Source: Betaproteobacteria bacterium
GTDB taxonomy: Bacteria; Pseudomonadota; Gammaproteobacteria; Burkholderiales; Burkholderiaceae_E
Reading direction: 5' to 3'
Assembly: GCA_016868095.1 (NCBI GenBank)
Contig: VGHV01000026.1
Coordinates: forward strand, 1 to 14,775
Length of the DNA: 14,775 nucleotides
The notes beneath the pieces were generated by a model. The model was not told the origin of the DNA, did not search any database, and worked only from the letters and a program-made list of their open reading frames with translations. The position numbers and the translations under genes were made by a program. Below, in pieces: positions 6,035 to 13,188 of this stretch. Within the stretch, counting starts at the first letter, position 1. Every line of letters starts with the position of its first letter.

Positions 6035-8826
6035 AACTAAAAAGAATGATTGGAGCCCTGGCCGCAGTAGGCCTCGCCACGCCACTATTGTGCACGCCAT
6101 CGATCGCGCAGCAACGTGTTGAAATCACAGGATCGAGCATTAAGCGGGTTGCGGATGAAGGGGCACTTCCATTGCAAATCATCACCTCAGACGATATCCG
6201 CCAATTAGGCCTCACGAGCGCTGAAGCACTTGTGCGCACACTCGGTGCTAACGCGGCAAACGTCGACAATGCGACATCGCGCAACAACGTCTTCGGTGCC
6301 GAACAAGATCGCTTGACCGGAGGCTCTTCGTTTGCCAATTTGCGCGGGCTTGGACCAACAGGTACCTTGGTCTTGCTCAACGGCCGACGTGTTTCCACCC
6401 ACGGGATGAGTGGAGGAGCGGTCGACTTAAACGCCATTCCACTTGCTGCCATCGAACGCGTTGAAGTCCTCAAAGATGGCGCCTCGGCCATCTATGGCAC
6501 CGATGCGATTGGTGGCGTAATTAATTTTATTCTTCGCAACGATATGCGCGGTGTAACAGCCGAATTTACCGGCTCTACGCCGCAGGCTAAGGGCGGTGGT
6601 GAGACGCGACGCCTGTCTTTGACCGGTGGTTGGGGTTCGCTTGAAAAGGACGGCGTGAATATGCTTGCAAGCGTCACGATCGACCGTAATGATATTTTGC
6701 GTGGTATTGACCGGGATTGGGCAACAGGCTATCAGCCCGCGCGTGGCCTTACCCCAGACACCACCAGCGCACCGCATGCGAACATCCTTGGCGCCGCAGG
6801 AACTGCCCTGGGAACGACGGGATCTACCGTTGGTCCAAGCGATCCCTTGAAGTACACCAATCTCAATTTACTGGCGATTCAGGGACAATGCCAGGCCTTG
6901 CCCTTTGGCGTACCACTGGCTGATAACGTTGCCTTGTGGGACAAGTTTGGGTACACCACCGCCAACAGCAAATACCGATGTGCAACCGACTACGGCCGGC
7001 AATTTATGCTCAAACCACCGGTTGACAGCGTGAATTATGTAGCGCGCAGCAACTTCAAGCTAAGTCCGACGGCAACGGCTTTTGCGGAAGTAGTCGGGTC
7101 GCGTACGGATGTGCTGGCTGAATTCACGCCCTACCAATTCAGCACCACCTCCAATGCAATCACCCATTATCCAGTCAATGGCCCGCACTATCTCAATATG
7201 AAGAACTTTGGTGCCAATGACTTTGATCCCACCAAGCCGATTGCTTATCGCCTGAGGATGTCGGATTGGGGCTATCGGACCTTGGAAAACCGCTCGGAAA
7301 ATCTTCGTATTGCAACAGGGATGGAAGGCGAGTTTGGAAAGTATAACTATAAGCTTGGCCTGTCCCGTGGTACGGCAGAAGGCTCATCCAATATGGTTGA
7401 TGGCTATGCCTACACGCAAAAGCTCATTGATGCTTTAGCGAGCGGTAAAATTAATCCGTTTCTAATGCCTGGCCAAAAGCAAAGCCAGGCGGCGATGGAT
7501 TTAATCGAATCGACCAAGGCACGTGGCCGCTTATTTGGTGGCAAAACAAGCGTCGTACAAGCTGACGGTGTGATTAGTGGCGAACTCGCTAAAGCACCAG
7601 CGGGCATGATTGACTTTGCTTTAGGTTTTGATGTCCGCAAAGAATCCTACGAATTTTCTGGTTTGCAAAACTTCAATTGCGTATCAACTTTCACAACAGC
7701 CAACGCAGCCTTAAGCAACTCAGTCATGGGCTGTCCGGGCAACCCATCATCGCCTGATCGCTCGCGTGACATCCGTGCGCTTTATGGTGAACTGCTCGTG
7801 CCCTTCCATAAGAGCTTCCAGGTCCAACTCGCTGTTCGACACGATGATTATTCAGACTTTGGTGGGACCACGAATCCAAAGATAGCCTTCAAGTTTCAAC
7901 CCAGTCAAGACTTCTTAATCCGCGGCTCAGCGAATACAGGATTTAGAGCACCAACGCCGCAACAGCTTTATCTTGGTCAATCCACCCTAGCATTGACGGG
8001 CACCTTTAACGACCCGGAAAAATGCCCTGCAGACCCCAATCAATGTAATCGCTCAAGCCTGCCCTATAGGGCTGGCGGAAATCCGACCCTAAAGCCTGAA
8101 ACCTCCCAACAAGTAGGGCTTGGCGCTGTGTTTGCACCTGCAAAAAATCTGCAGTTTTCAGCCGATTACTGGCAGGTTAAGCTTGATGACCGGATTCGCA
8201 GTCTCTCCCCAACTTTCATGATTACCAACTACGCACTGTTCAAAGACAGCTTTATTCGCACCCCGAGTGGCGCTGTCGACTACATCCAGGCGGGATGGGT
8301 TAACGCGGCTGATAGCGAAACGCGTGGTATTGATTTCAGCATGAGTCATAACGTCAATATGGCAGGCGGACGCATCAGCACGCTGGTTAACGCCACAAGG
8401 ATGATCAGCCATAAAGAGCGTCTCACCGCCGCGGCACCCTTGATTGAGTATGTTGGCCAGTGGACATCGACCACGCTCTACCTACCCTGGAAGGTCTTTG
8501 CCAGCGTGGGCTTTAAGCAAGGTAACTGGAATTCAACCCTCTCGATGGACTACAAGGACGGTTACATGGATGAGGATATGTCGGGCTACGACAGCACGCC
8601 ACTGCCGCGTCGCAAAGTGTCTTCCTACACGACCTTTAATCTATTTAGCACTTATACCGTATCAAAATCAGCGACGATTACCGCAGGAATCATTAACCTT
8701 CTCGACCGCCAACCGCCGTTTACATGGCATAACGTTGACGGCGTGATTGGCGCGGGCTGGGATCCGCGAGTTGCCGATCCAAGAGGAAGAACATTCCAAA
8801 TTGCAGCGCGCTATAACTTCCAGTGA
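6031..8826 (+). CDS. TonB-dependent outer-membrane receptor
   Basis: This 931-residue outer-membrane beta-barrel receptor would import a substrate using the TonB-ExbBD energy system. A Sec signal peptide (MKLKRMIGAL through about residue 26, ending SIA) is followed at once by QRVEITGSSIKR, the start of the plug. There is thus no N-terminal STN signalling domain and no sign of transcription self-regulation through an anti-sigma factor. Plug landmarks are LPLQIITSDDI, NLRGLG, TLVLLNGRRV, IERVEVLKDGASAIYGTDAIGGVINFIL (about residues 140-170). The rest is barrel with many alternating aromatic strands. The C-terminus ends RTFQIAARYNFQ, so the usual terminal aromatic is followed by one Gln. The next gene's frame starts within its 3' end, indicating an operon with the D-Ala-D-Ala dipeptidase and ldcA. 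The substrate is unknown. Context suggests murein fragments or peptides rather than siderophores, but sequence alone cannot show that. Confidence 0.95.
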   Translation: MKLKRMIGALAAVGLATPLLCTPSIAQQRVEITGSSIKRVADEGALPLQIITSDDIRQLGLTSAEALVRTLGANAANVDNATSRNNVFGAEQDRLTGGSSFANLRGLGPTGTLVLLNGRRVSTHGMSGGAVDLNAIPLAAIERVEVLKDGASAIYGTDAIGGVINFILRNDMRGVTAEFTGSTPQAKGGGETRRLSLTGGWGSLEKDGVNMLASVTIDRNDILRGIDRDWATGYQPARGLTPDTTSAPHANILGAAGTALGTTGSTVGPSDPLKYTNLNLLAIQGQCQALPFGVPLADNVALWDKFGYTTANSKYRCATDYGRQFMLKPPVDSVNYVARSNFKLSPTATAFAEVVGSRTDVLAEFTPYQFSTTSNAITHYPVNGPHYLNMKNFGANDFDPTKPIAYRLRMSDWGYRTLENRSENLRIATGMEGEFGKYNYKLGLSRGTAEGSSNMVDGYAYTQKLIDALASGKINPFLMPGQKQSQAAMDLIESTKARGRLFGGKTSVVQADGVISGELAKAPAGMIDFALGFDVRKESYEFSGLQNFNCVSTFTTANAALSNSVMGCPGNPSSPDRSRDIRALYGELLVPFHKSFQVQLAVRHDDYSDFGGTTNPKIAFKFQPSQDFLIRGSANTGFRAPTPQQLYLGQSTLALTGTFNDPEKCPADPNQCNRSSLPYRAGGNPTLKPETSQQVGLGAVFAPAKNLQFSADYWQVKLDDRIRSLSPTFMITNYALFKDSFIRTPSGAVDYIQAGWVNAADSETRGIDFSMSHNVNMAGGRISTLVNATRMISHKERLTAAAPLIEYVGQWTSTTLYLPWKVFASVGFKQGNWNSTLSMDYKDGYMDEDMSGYDSTPLPRRKVSSYTTFNLFSTYTVSKSATITAGIINLLDRQPPFTWHNVDGVIGAGWDPRVADPRGRTFQIAARYNFQ

Positions 8827-9469
8827 ATCAAAGCTTGAGCACCACAAGGATCGGCAATCCCCTACGCCGATTCCTTGCGAGCGAATAGCCGCTCACCCAA
8901 ACTTTGTCCATTTATCGGCCATTGAAGGACTGGTCGTTGATCTGCGCTATGCAAGCGAGAATAACTTCGCCCAGCGTGTGCTTTACCAGGCGCTCGATTG
9001 CGCCTGGATCCGACGCGAGGCTGCCTTGGGTTTGCAGCAAGCGATTGTTTTCCTTCGCGAACATCACCCCAGACTTCGCCTAGTCTTGCTTGATGCCCTT
9101 CGGCCACAGCGCGTCCAGGAAGCTATCTGGGCAACTCTCGAAGAAAGTCCGCTGCAAGCCTATTTTGCAGATCCCATACCTGGATCTATTCATTCCTTCG
9201 GCATGGCTGTCGATGTCAGCCTGATCGATGCGCAGGGGAAAATGATTGATATGGGGGCCGGCTACGACCAAATGGACGCCATGTCGCATCCGGCCCTTGA
9301 GTCTATACATATCGCAGAAGGCAAACTCATGCCGCAGCATGTCGTACACCGTCAGTGGCTTCGCGATGCGATGTCAACAGGTGGCTTTCGAGGTATCGAT
9401 ACCGAATGGTGGCACTTTGATCACGGCGACCGTCTGATTGTCCGAAGGGATTTCCCGCGTGTTCTATAA
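8801..9469 (+). CDS. ddpX: D-Ala-D-Ala dipeptidase, VanX/DdpX family
   Basis: This is a zinc dipeptidase of family M15D that splits free D-Ala-D-Ala, expected in the cytoplasm because no signal peptide is visible. All catalytic landmarks are present (numbered from TTG 8801): Zn ligands His131 and Asp138 in SIHSFGMAVD, Zn ligand His205 and catalytic Glu202 in TEWWHFD, and Arg101 in DALRPQR equivalent to VanX Arg71. The 7-residue His-Asp and 3-residue Glu-His spacings match VanX. The start is uncertain: the frame has no ATG before the conserved domain. TTG codons at 8747, 8771 and 8801 lie inside the receptor gene, and 8801 is my guess, giving 222 residues. No vanH/vanA-type genes are nearby, so this is a catabolic DdpX-like enzyme, not glycopeptide resistance. 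It overlaps ldcA by 11 bp. Confidence 0.88.
   Translation: MQRAITSSESKLEHHKDRQSPTPIPCERIAAHPNFVHLSAIEGLVVDLRYASENNFAQRVLYQALDCAWIRREAALGLQQAIVFLREHHPRLRLVLLDALRPQRVQEAIWATLEESPLQAYFADPIPGSIHSFGMAVDVSLIDAQGKMIDMGAGYDQMDAMSHPALESIHIAEGKLMPQHVVHRQWLRDAMSTGGFRGIDTEWWHFDHGDRLIVRRDFPRVL
9444..9450 (+). promoter_or_regulatory. Ribosome binding site for the ldcA GTG start
   Basis: GAAGGGA lies 8 bases before GTG 9459, inside the 3' end of the dipeptidase gene. It favours the long form of LdcA that keeps the twin-arginine signal. Confidence 0.5.
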
Positions 9470-10568
9470 AACATACCCGACGCGACTCGGACTAGCGATT
9501 AAAAGGCGGCAGATGCTCGAGCTTAGCCGATGGGCAATATCGCCCTTCTTGCTTGCCAATACCTGCGCGCTTTTGCCATCACAAGCGCAAGCATCGACAA
9601 CAACAGGCAAATCTGACATGAAGCCGATCAAAGCTAAACGACTCCGCGCAGGAAACACACTGGGACTGGTTGCCCCCTCGCATGCAATTCACGAGCGTAT
9701 GCCTTTCGATATCGCTACCGATACGCTTCAAGCCATGGGCTTTCGGGTCAAGGAAGGTGCTCATTTGCGAGCGCGTCGGGGACACCATGCAGGTAGTGAT
9801 CAGCAACGGGCTGCTGATATCAATGCGTTGTTTGCCGATCCAGCAGTCGATGGGATTCTTGCCATCACGGGCGGCTCAGGAGCTAACCGGATCTTGCCTT
9901 TACTCGACTACGAACTTATACAAAAAAATCCCAAATTTTTTGGCGGCTTTTCGGATATCACCGCCTTAATAAACGCGATCTACGCGCGAACCGGACTAAT
10001 AACCTTTCACGCACCGGCTGGCGTTTCCGAGTGGAACCTATTCAGTCAGCAGCAATTTCGAAGCGTTGTCCAAGAAGCATTGCCGTGGACCATGCGAAAT
10101 CCAAAAGATACAGCTGACTTACCGGCACCGCGTGAGTTCCGCATTCAAACACTTCGTCCAGGTCGCGCGCGAGGCCATTTGATAGGCGGCAATCTTGCAG
10201 TTCTCTCATCGATGGCAGGTTCAGGCTTTTTGCCCTCCTTTGAAGCTGCGATTCTTTTTATCGAGGACACAAATGAATATATTTATCGAGTCGATCGCAT
10301 GCTCTCAACGCTCATGCTCAGCGGGGCTCTCGATCGTCTTGCGGGCGTGGTGATCGGTGCCTTTACGCAATGTACGCCAGGCGAAGGATTTGGAAGGTCA
10401 ACGCTTGACGAGGTATTTGACGACTATTTTTTAAAGCGCAGCTACCCGGTGTTTCGTGGTGCCGCCATTGGCCATATCCGTCAAAAATTTACGGTACCCA
10501 TTGGCGCTCAGGCTGAAATCGACGCAAGCGAAGGAACGATTCGCCTTCTTGAACCAGCCGTCCTTTAG
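9459..10568 (+). CDS. ldcA: LD-carboxypeptidase (S66 family) with Tat-like export signal
   Basis: This S66 peptidase removes the terminal D-Ala from murein tetrapeptides (L-meso-A2pm-D-Ala bond). The full triad is present, numbered from GTG 9459: Ser165 in GGFSDITAL, Glu269 in LFIEDTNEYIYRVDRML, and His339 in IGHIRQKFTVPIGA. ITGGSGANR and LITFHAP are further family marks. E. coli LdcA is cytoplasmic, but here about 45 residues precede the domain. They comprise basic KRRQMLEL (Arg16-Arg17), then a hydrophobic stretch to LLPSQAQA-ST, which reads as a Tat-type signal with AxA cleavage. This suggests a periplasmic enzyme. The GTG 9459 is preceded by GAAGGGA at 9444-9450, spacing 8, and overlaps the dipeptidase stop by 11 bp. 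TTG 9438 and ATG 9513 (losing the twin Arg) are alternatives. A hairpin with a T-run follows the gene. Confidence 0.92.
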   Translation: MFYKTYPTRLGLAIKRRQMLELSRWAISPFLLANTCALLPSQAQASTTTGKSDMKPIKAKRLRAGNTLGLVAPSHAIHERMPFDIATDTLQAMGFRVKEGAHLRARRGHHAGSDQQRAADINALFADPAVDGILAITGGSGANRILPLLDYELIQKNPKFFGGFSDITALINAIYARTGLITFHAPAGVSEWNLFSQQQFRSVVQEALPWTMRNPKDTADLPAPREFRIQTLRPGRARGHLIGGNLAVLSSMAGSGFLPSFEAAILFIEDTNEYIYRVDRMLSTLMLSGALDRLAGVVIGAFTQCTPGEGFGRSTLDEVFDDYFLKRSYPVFRGAAIGHIRQKFTVPIGAQAEIDASEGTIRLLEPAVL

Positions 10569-10590
10569 GGCTGCTTGAAAAGGGCAGGCT

Positions 10591-10624
10591 AGTGCATAAG
10601 CGCGCTTATAAACATGCGCTTTTT
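10591..10624 (+). terminator. Putative rho-independent terminator after ldcA
   Basis: AGTGCAT (10591-10597) can pair with ATGCGCT (10614-10620) with one G-U wobble. An alternative stem is AAGCGC (10598-10603) with GCGCTT (10616-10621). A TTTTT run (10620-10624) follows on the + strand. The loop region contains a perfect 14-base palindrome, ATAAGCGCGCTTAT (10596-10609). On the minus strand no T-run follows, so it should stop ldcA transcription but not dacB. The T-run overlaps the end of dacB (stop at 10623). Confidence 0.5.
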
Positions 10625-12173
10625 ACTCTAAATGATAAGAAGCAATGGTGTCGACGATCTCGGTGATCAGTGGCGCTGCGGCTGAAGCTTTCGGGTGATT
10701 CACCATAACCGATACCATCCAGGGACGCTGCTTGCGATCGTAAACGACCCCTGCAATCGCACTCACATTCCAAAGGCTTCCAGTTTTTAAGCGAGCACTT
10801 CCATTAGCCAAACTCCCGGTGTAGCGGCGCTTTAAGGTATTGTCTTCGCCCGCAACCGGAAGGCTCATCATCAAATCATGATAGCGATGCTCTTGAGACA
10901 GCTTGATAAGCATCGATACCATTTGCCTTGCCGTCACGCGTTCGGTGCGTGAAAGACCCGAACCATTATCGAGCACCAAGCCCTCGACATTGATCGATCG
11001 CTTTGTCAGCCAGGTTCTGATTTCCCGATCTGCCAGGTCAAAACTTGAAACGTTCTTACTGTTAGAGCCAGCAACATGCGCACCGATTTCGAGGAAGAGC
11101 AAACGCGTGAGCGCATTATCGGATCGCTTATTCAAGGGTCTGATCCACTCGCCCCATGGTCTTGCTTCTCGGCGAACGAGAAGTGTAGTTGCTGAGTTGT
11201 TGGTCTTGCTTGAACGCGCTTTATCGTCTTCGGCAACTTCGCGAAGACGCCCATGCCAATCACCCCCTAGTTGTGTCCACAACCAGCGAAACTGGGCCTC
11301 AAGCAATCGATTGCGATCGACCAATTGCAGCTTCGCTTGCTGCGTGCATTGCCTTGGGAAGGTTCCGCTGAGCACGATGGCCGTTCGGCCATCGCTTTCG
11401 AGCCTTTGCTGAGGAATTTTCCAACCACTACCTGACCATCGATGACAGGGCGCATCGTTGAGAAGTAGCTGATTATCGACCACGATACCCGGCAGATCGG
11501 GCACAAGCTTGGCCTGGACCGCACTTCGATCGGCTCGAATCAAGATATCTTGAAGTCCCCCATGAGCCGATAAAGCATCTGGGATATAGTTATAAGGAAA
11601 TTCAGGCGCCTCATCAAATGGTGCAAGGCCCTCATCAAGGCGTGATGGCTTAAACCGATGACGATCGACAAGCAAATCACCTTCGATGACACGGATCGAC
11701 TGCGAGCGCAACTTGACTAGCATTTCCCAAAGCGTTGATAGACCAAATTCGGGATCTGCACCCGCAATCAACCAAAGATCACCACGCAATTGTTCGTTTT
11801 CCGTGGCAGCCGCCGTGCGCATCTCAGTAAAACCGCGATGTTCTGGACCTAACCGCTCAAGTGCCACAGCAGTGGTTAAAAGTTTGATCGTTGAAGCCGG
11901 TTGCATCGATGCATCGGCTCGGTAGGACAAAATCTTATTGACCTGCTTTGCTTCATTGGGATGCGGTACTGCCTCAGCCATGAAGGCATAACTTGAGTCG
12001 TCAAATCCCAAATGCCTTGCCGTGTTGTGAATCCTTTGGATAAGCTCGGCGTGTAGCGCCACGGGCTCACGGAACGCTTTGCCCGATACCGATGTGGGTG
12101 TGATGCTCTTATCAGGCGTGACTGCACAAGCTGCTAAAAACAAACAGAATCCGAGTAGTGCTATTCGTCGCAT
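10623..12173 (-). CDS. dacB: D-Ala-D-Ala carboxypeptidase/endopeptidase, DacB/PBP4 type (S13), lipoprotein
   Basis: This class C penicillin-binding protein trims the terminal D-Ala from murein pentapeptides and/or cuts D-Ala-A2pm crosslinks in the periplasm. It has 516 residues, in the PBP4 range. Catalytic motifs are all present: SxxK at Ser94-Lys97 (QPASTIKLLT), SDN at 351-353 (KRSDNALTR) and KTG at 463-465 (RLKTGSLWNVSAIAG). The long gap between SxxK and SDN is the insert region typical of S13. The N-terminus MRRIALLGF...LFLAAC has a lipobox LAAC with Cys16, so the protein is probably a lipoprotein, whereas E. coli PBP4 is soluble or loosely attached. Asp at +2 is absent (AV follows Cys), which by the E. 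coli rule favours the outer membrane. It converges on ldcA and diverges from the ureohydrolase. The upstream Shine-Dalgarno is weak, but the ATG and signal peptide make the start secure. Confidence 0.93.
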   Translation of the reverse strand: MRRIALLGFCLFLAACAVTPDKSITPTSVSGKAFREPVALHAELIQRIHNTARHLGFDDSSYAFMAEAVPHPNEAKQVNKILSYRADASMQPASTIKLLTTAVALERLGPEHRGFTEMRTAAATENEQLRGDLWLIAGADPEFGLSTLWEMLVKLRSQSIRVIEGDLLVDRHRFKPSRLDEGLAPFDEAPEFPYNYIPDALSAHGGLQDILIRADRSAVQAKLVPDLPGIVVDNQLLLNDAPCHRWSGSGWKIPQQRLESDGRTAIVLSGTFPRQCTQQAKLQLVDRNRLLEAQFRWLWTQLGGDWHGRLREVAEDDKARSSKTNNSATTLLVRREARPWGEWIRPLNKRSDNALTRLLFLEIGAHVAGSNSKNVSSFDLADREIRTWLTKRSINVEGLVLDNGSGLSRTERVTARQMVSMLIKLSQEHRYHDLMMSLPVAGEDNTLKRRYTGSLANGSARLKTGSLWNVSAIAGVVYDRKQRPWMVSVMVNHPKASAAAPLITEIVDTIASYHLE

Positions 12174-12231
12174 CGTGGGTCACTTGCCGTGGGATAATGA
12201 AAATAATGCTTTATCAAGCTTATCTTGAATC
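12174..12231. promoter_or_regulatory. Short divergent promoter region between dacB and the ureohydrolase
   Basis: Only 58 bp separate the two divergent starts, so promoters for both must lie here or inside the genes. AT-rich words such as GATAAT (12193-12198) and, on the minus strand, TTGATA (12212-12217) are present. None forms a -35/-10 pair with standard spacing, so specific elements are not assigned. Confidence 0.3.
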
Positions 12232-13188
12232 ATGAGCTTTTCCCAAAGGCCAGCGTTCAGCATGCATGAGGGGTTTTTAGGCCTCGGAACCTCGGCTTGG
12301 CCTTGTGCAGATGAAAAGGCTGTAACACCTTTTGCCGTTGCCGGTATTCCTTACGATGGGGCGGTAAGCAACCGGCCAGGCGCGCGCGAGGGTCCTCAGG
12401 CGATTCGCAAAGCAAGTCGCATGCTCTGCGACGCATTGCATCCTTATTTTGCTTGCACGCCGCTCACGCTCATGAGCGACTATGGCAATTTGCAGTTCCC
12501 CTTATCCGACATCCTGAATGTACGCGCGGCCCTTGAACCGCAAATTGCTTACTTGCTGGCAAGACATCATATGGTTTGGCTCGGTGGCGACCATTCGATC
12601 AGCCTCCCTATACTCCGTCAATTATATAAACAATATCATAGACCTATCGCCCTACTCCACCTCGATGCCCATTGCGATACCTGGACCGATCACTTCGGCG
12701 AACCAAGTGGCCATGGCACGTGGGTCCATGAAGCCCTGACAGAAGGCTTGTTGCTGCCTCGATGCAGCATGCAAGTGGGTCTGCGATCGCCGGCAAGTGA
12801 AACTGTTTGGCGTCGCCTCGAAGCTGAAGGCGGGCTGATCCTGCAAGCAAGAGACTTACGAAATTGTTTCTCGGGCCTGGATTGGAGCAAAAAACTCGAA
12901 CCATTTCGACAGCGCTTAGCGCAAGCCGGCAATCCGCCCGTGTATTTAACCATCGACATCGATTGCCTTGATCCAGGGTTTGCTCCAGGTACTGGAACAC
13001 CTGAGCCTGCAGGCCTGACACCTAATCAGGTCATGAGCTTATTGGAAGAAAGCTACGATTTGAATTTCGTTGGCATCGACCTTTGCGAGGTTGCGCCAGC
13101 CTACGACCACGCAGAAATCACAAGCTTAAATGCAGCTTACTTTTTGTGGACTTATTTGTGCGGACAAATCAAAAACCCAAATCGTTGA
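12232..13188 (+). CDS. Ureohydrolase of the arginase/agmatinase family
   Basis: This binuclear manganese hydrolase releases urea from a guanidino compound (agmatine, guanidinobutyrate, formimidoylglutamate and similar). It has 318 residues with no signal peptide. Metal ligands are all visible: His121 in LGGDHS, Asp145, His147 and Asp149 in LHLDAHCDT, and Asp242 and Asp244 in TIDIDCLDPGFAPGTGTPEP. The substrate-loop segment SGHGTWV follows the second motif, and RPGAREGPQAIR is the conserved N-terminal basic motif. This style is closer to agmatinase (SpeB) than to arginase, but substrate specificity cannot be read off. Starts at ATG 12232 and ATG 12262 are both possible and neither has a strong ribosome site. 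Its stop overlaps the following kinase-amidase ORF (TTGA at 13185-13188), implying translational coupling and perhaps a shared pathway. Its connection with murein salvage is unexplained. Confidence 0.9.
   Translation: MSFSQRPAFSMHEGFLGLGTSAWPCADEKAVTPFAVAGIPYDGAVSNRPGAREGPQAIRKASRMLCDALHPYFACTPLTLMSDYGNLQFPLSDILNVRAALEPQIAYLLARHHMVWLGGDHSISLPILRQLYKQYHRPIALLHLDAHCDTWTDHFGEPSGHGTWVHEALTEGLLLPRCSMQVGLRSPASETVWRRLEAEGGLILQARDLRNCFSGLDWSKKLEPFRQRLAQAGNPPVYLTIDIDCLDPGFAPGTGTPEPAGLTPNQVMSLLEESYDLNFVGIDLCEVAPAYDHAEITSLNAAYFLWTYLCGQIKNPNR

Noticed and set aside
8747..9469. VanX-type enzyme as a vancomycin-resistance gene
   Set aside because: No VanA/VanH-type ligase or dehydrogenase and no VanRS regulators nearby, and the host looks Gram-negative; a DdpX-like catabolic role fits better.
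10596..10609. Perfect palindrome ATAAGCGCGCTTAT as an operator
   Set aside because: It sits between two convergent gene ends, where no promoter is needed, and forms part of the loop/stem region of the putative terminator.
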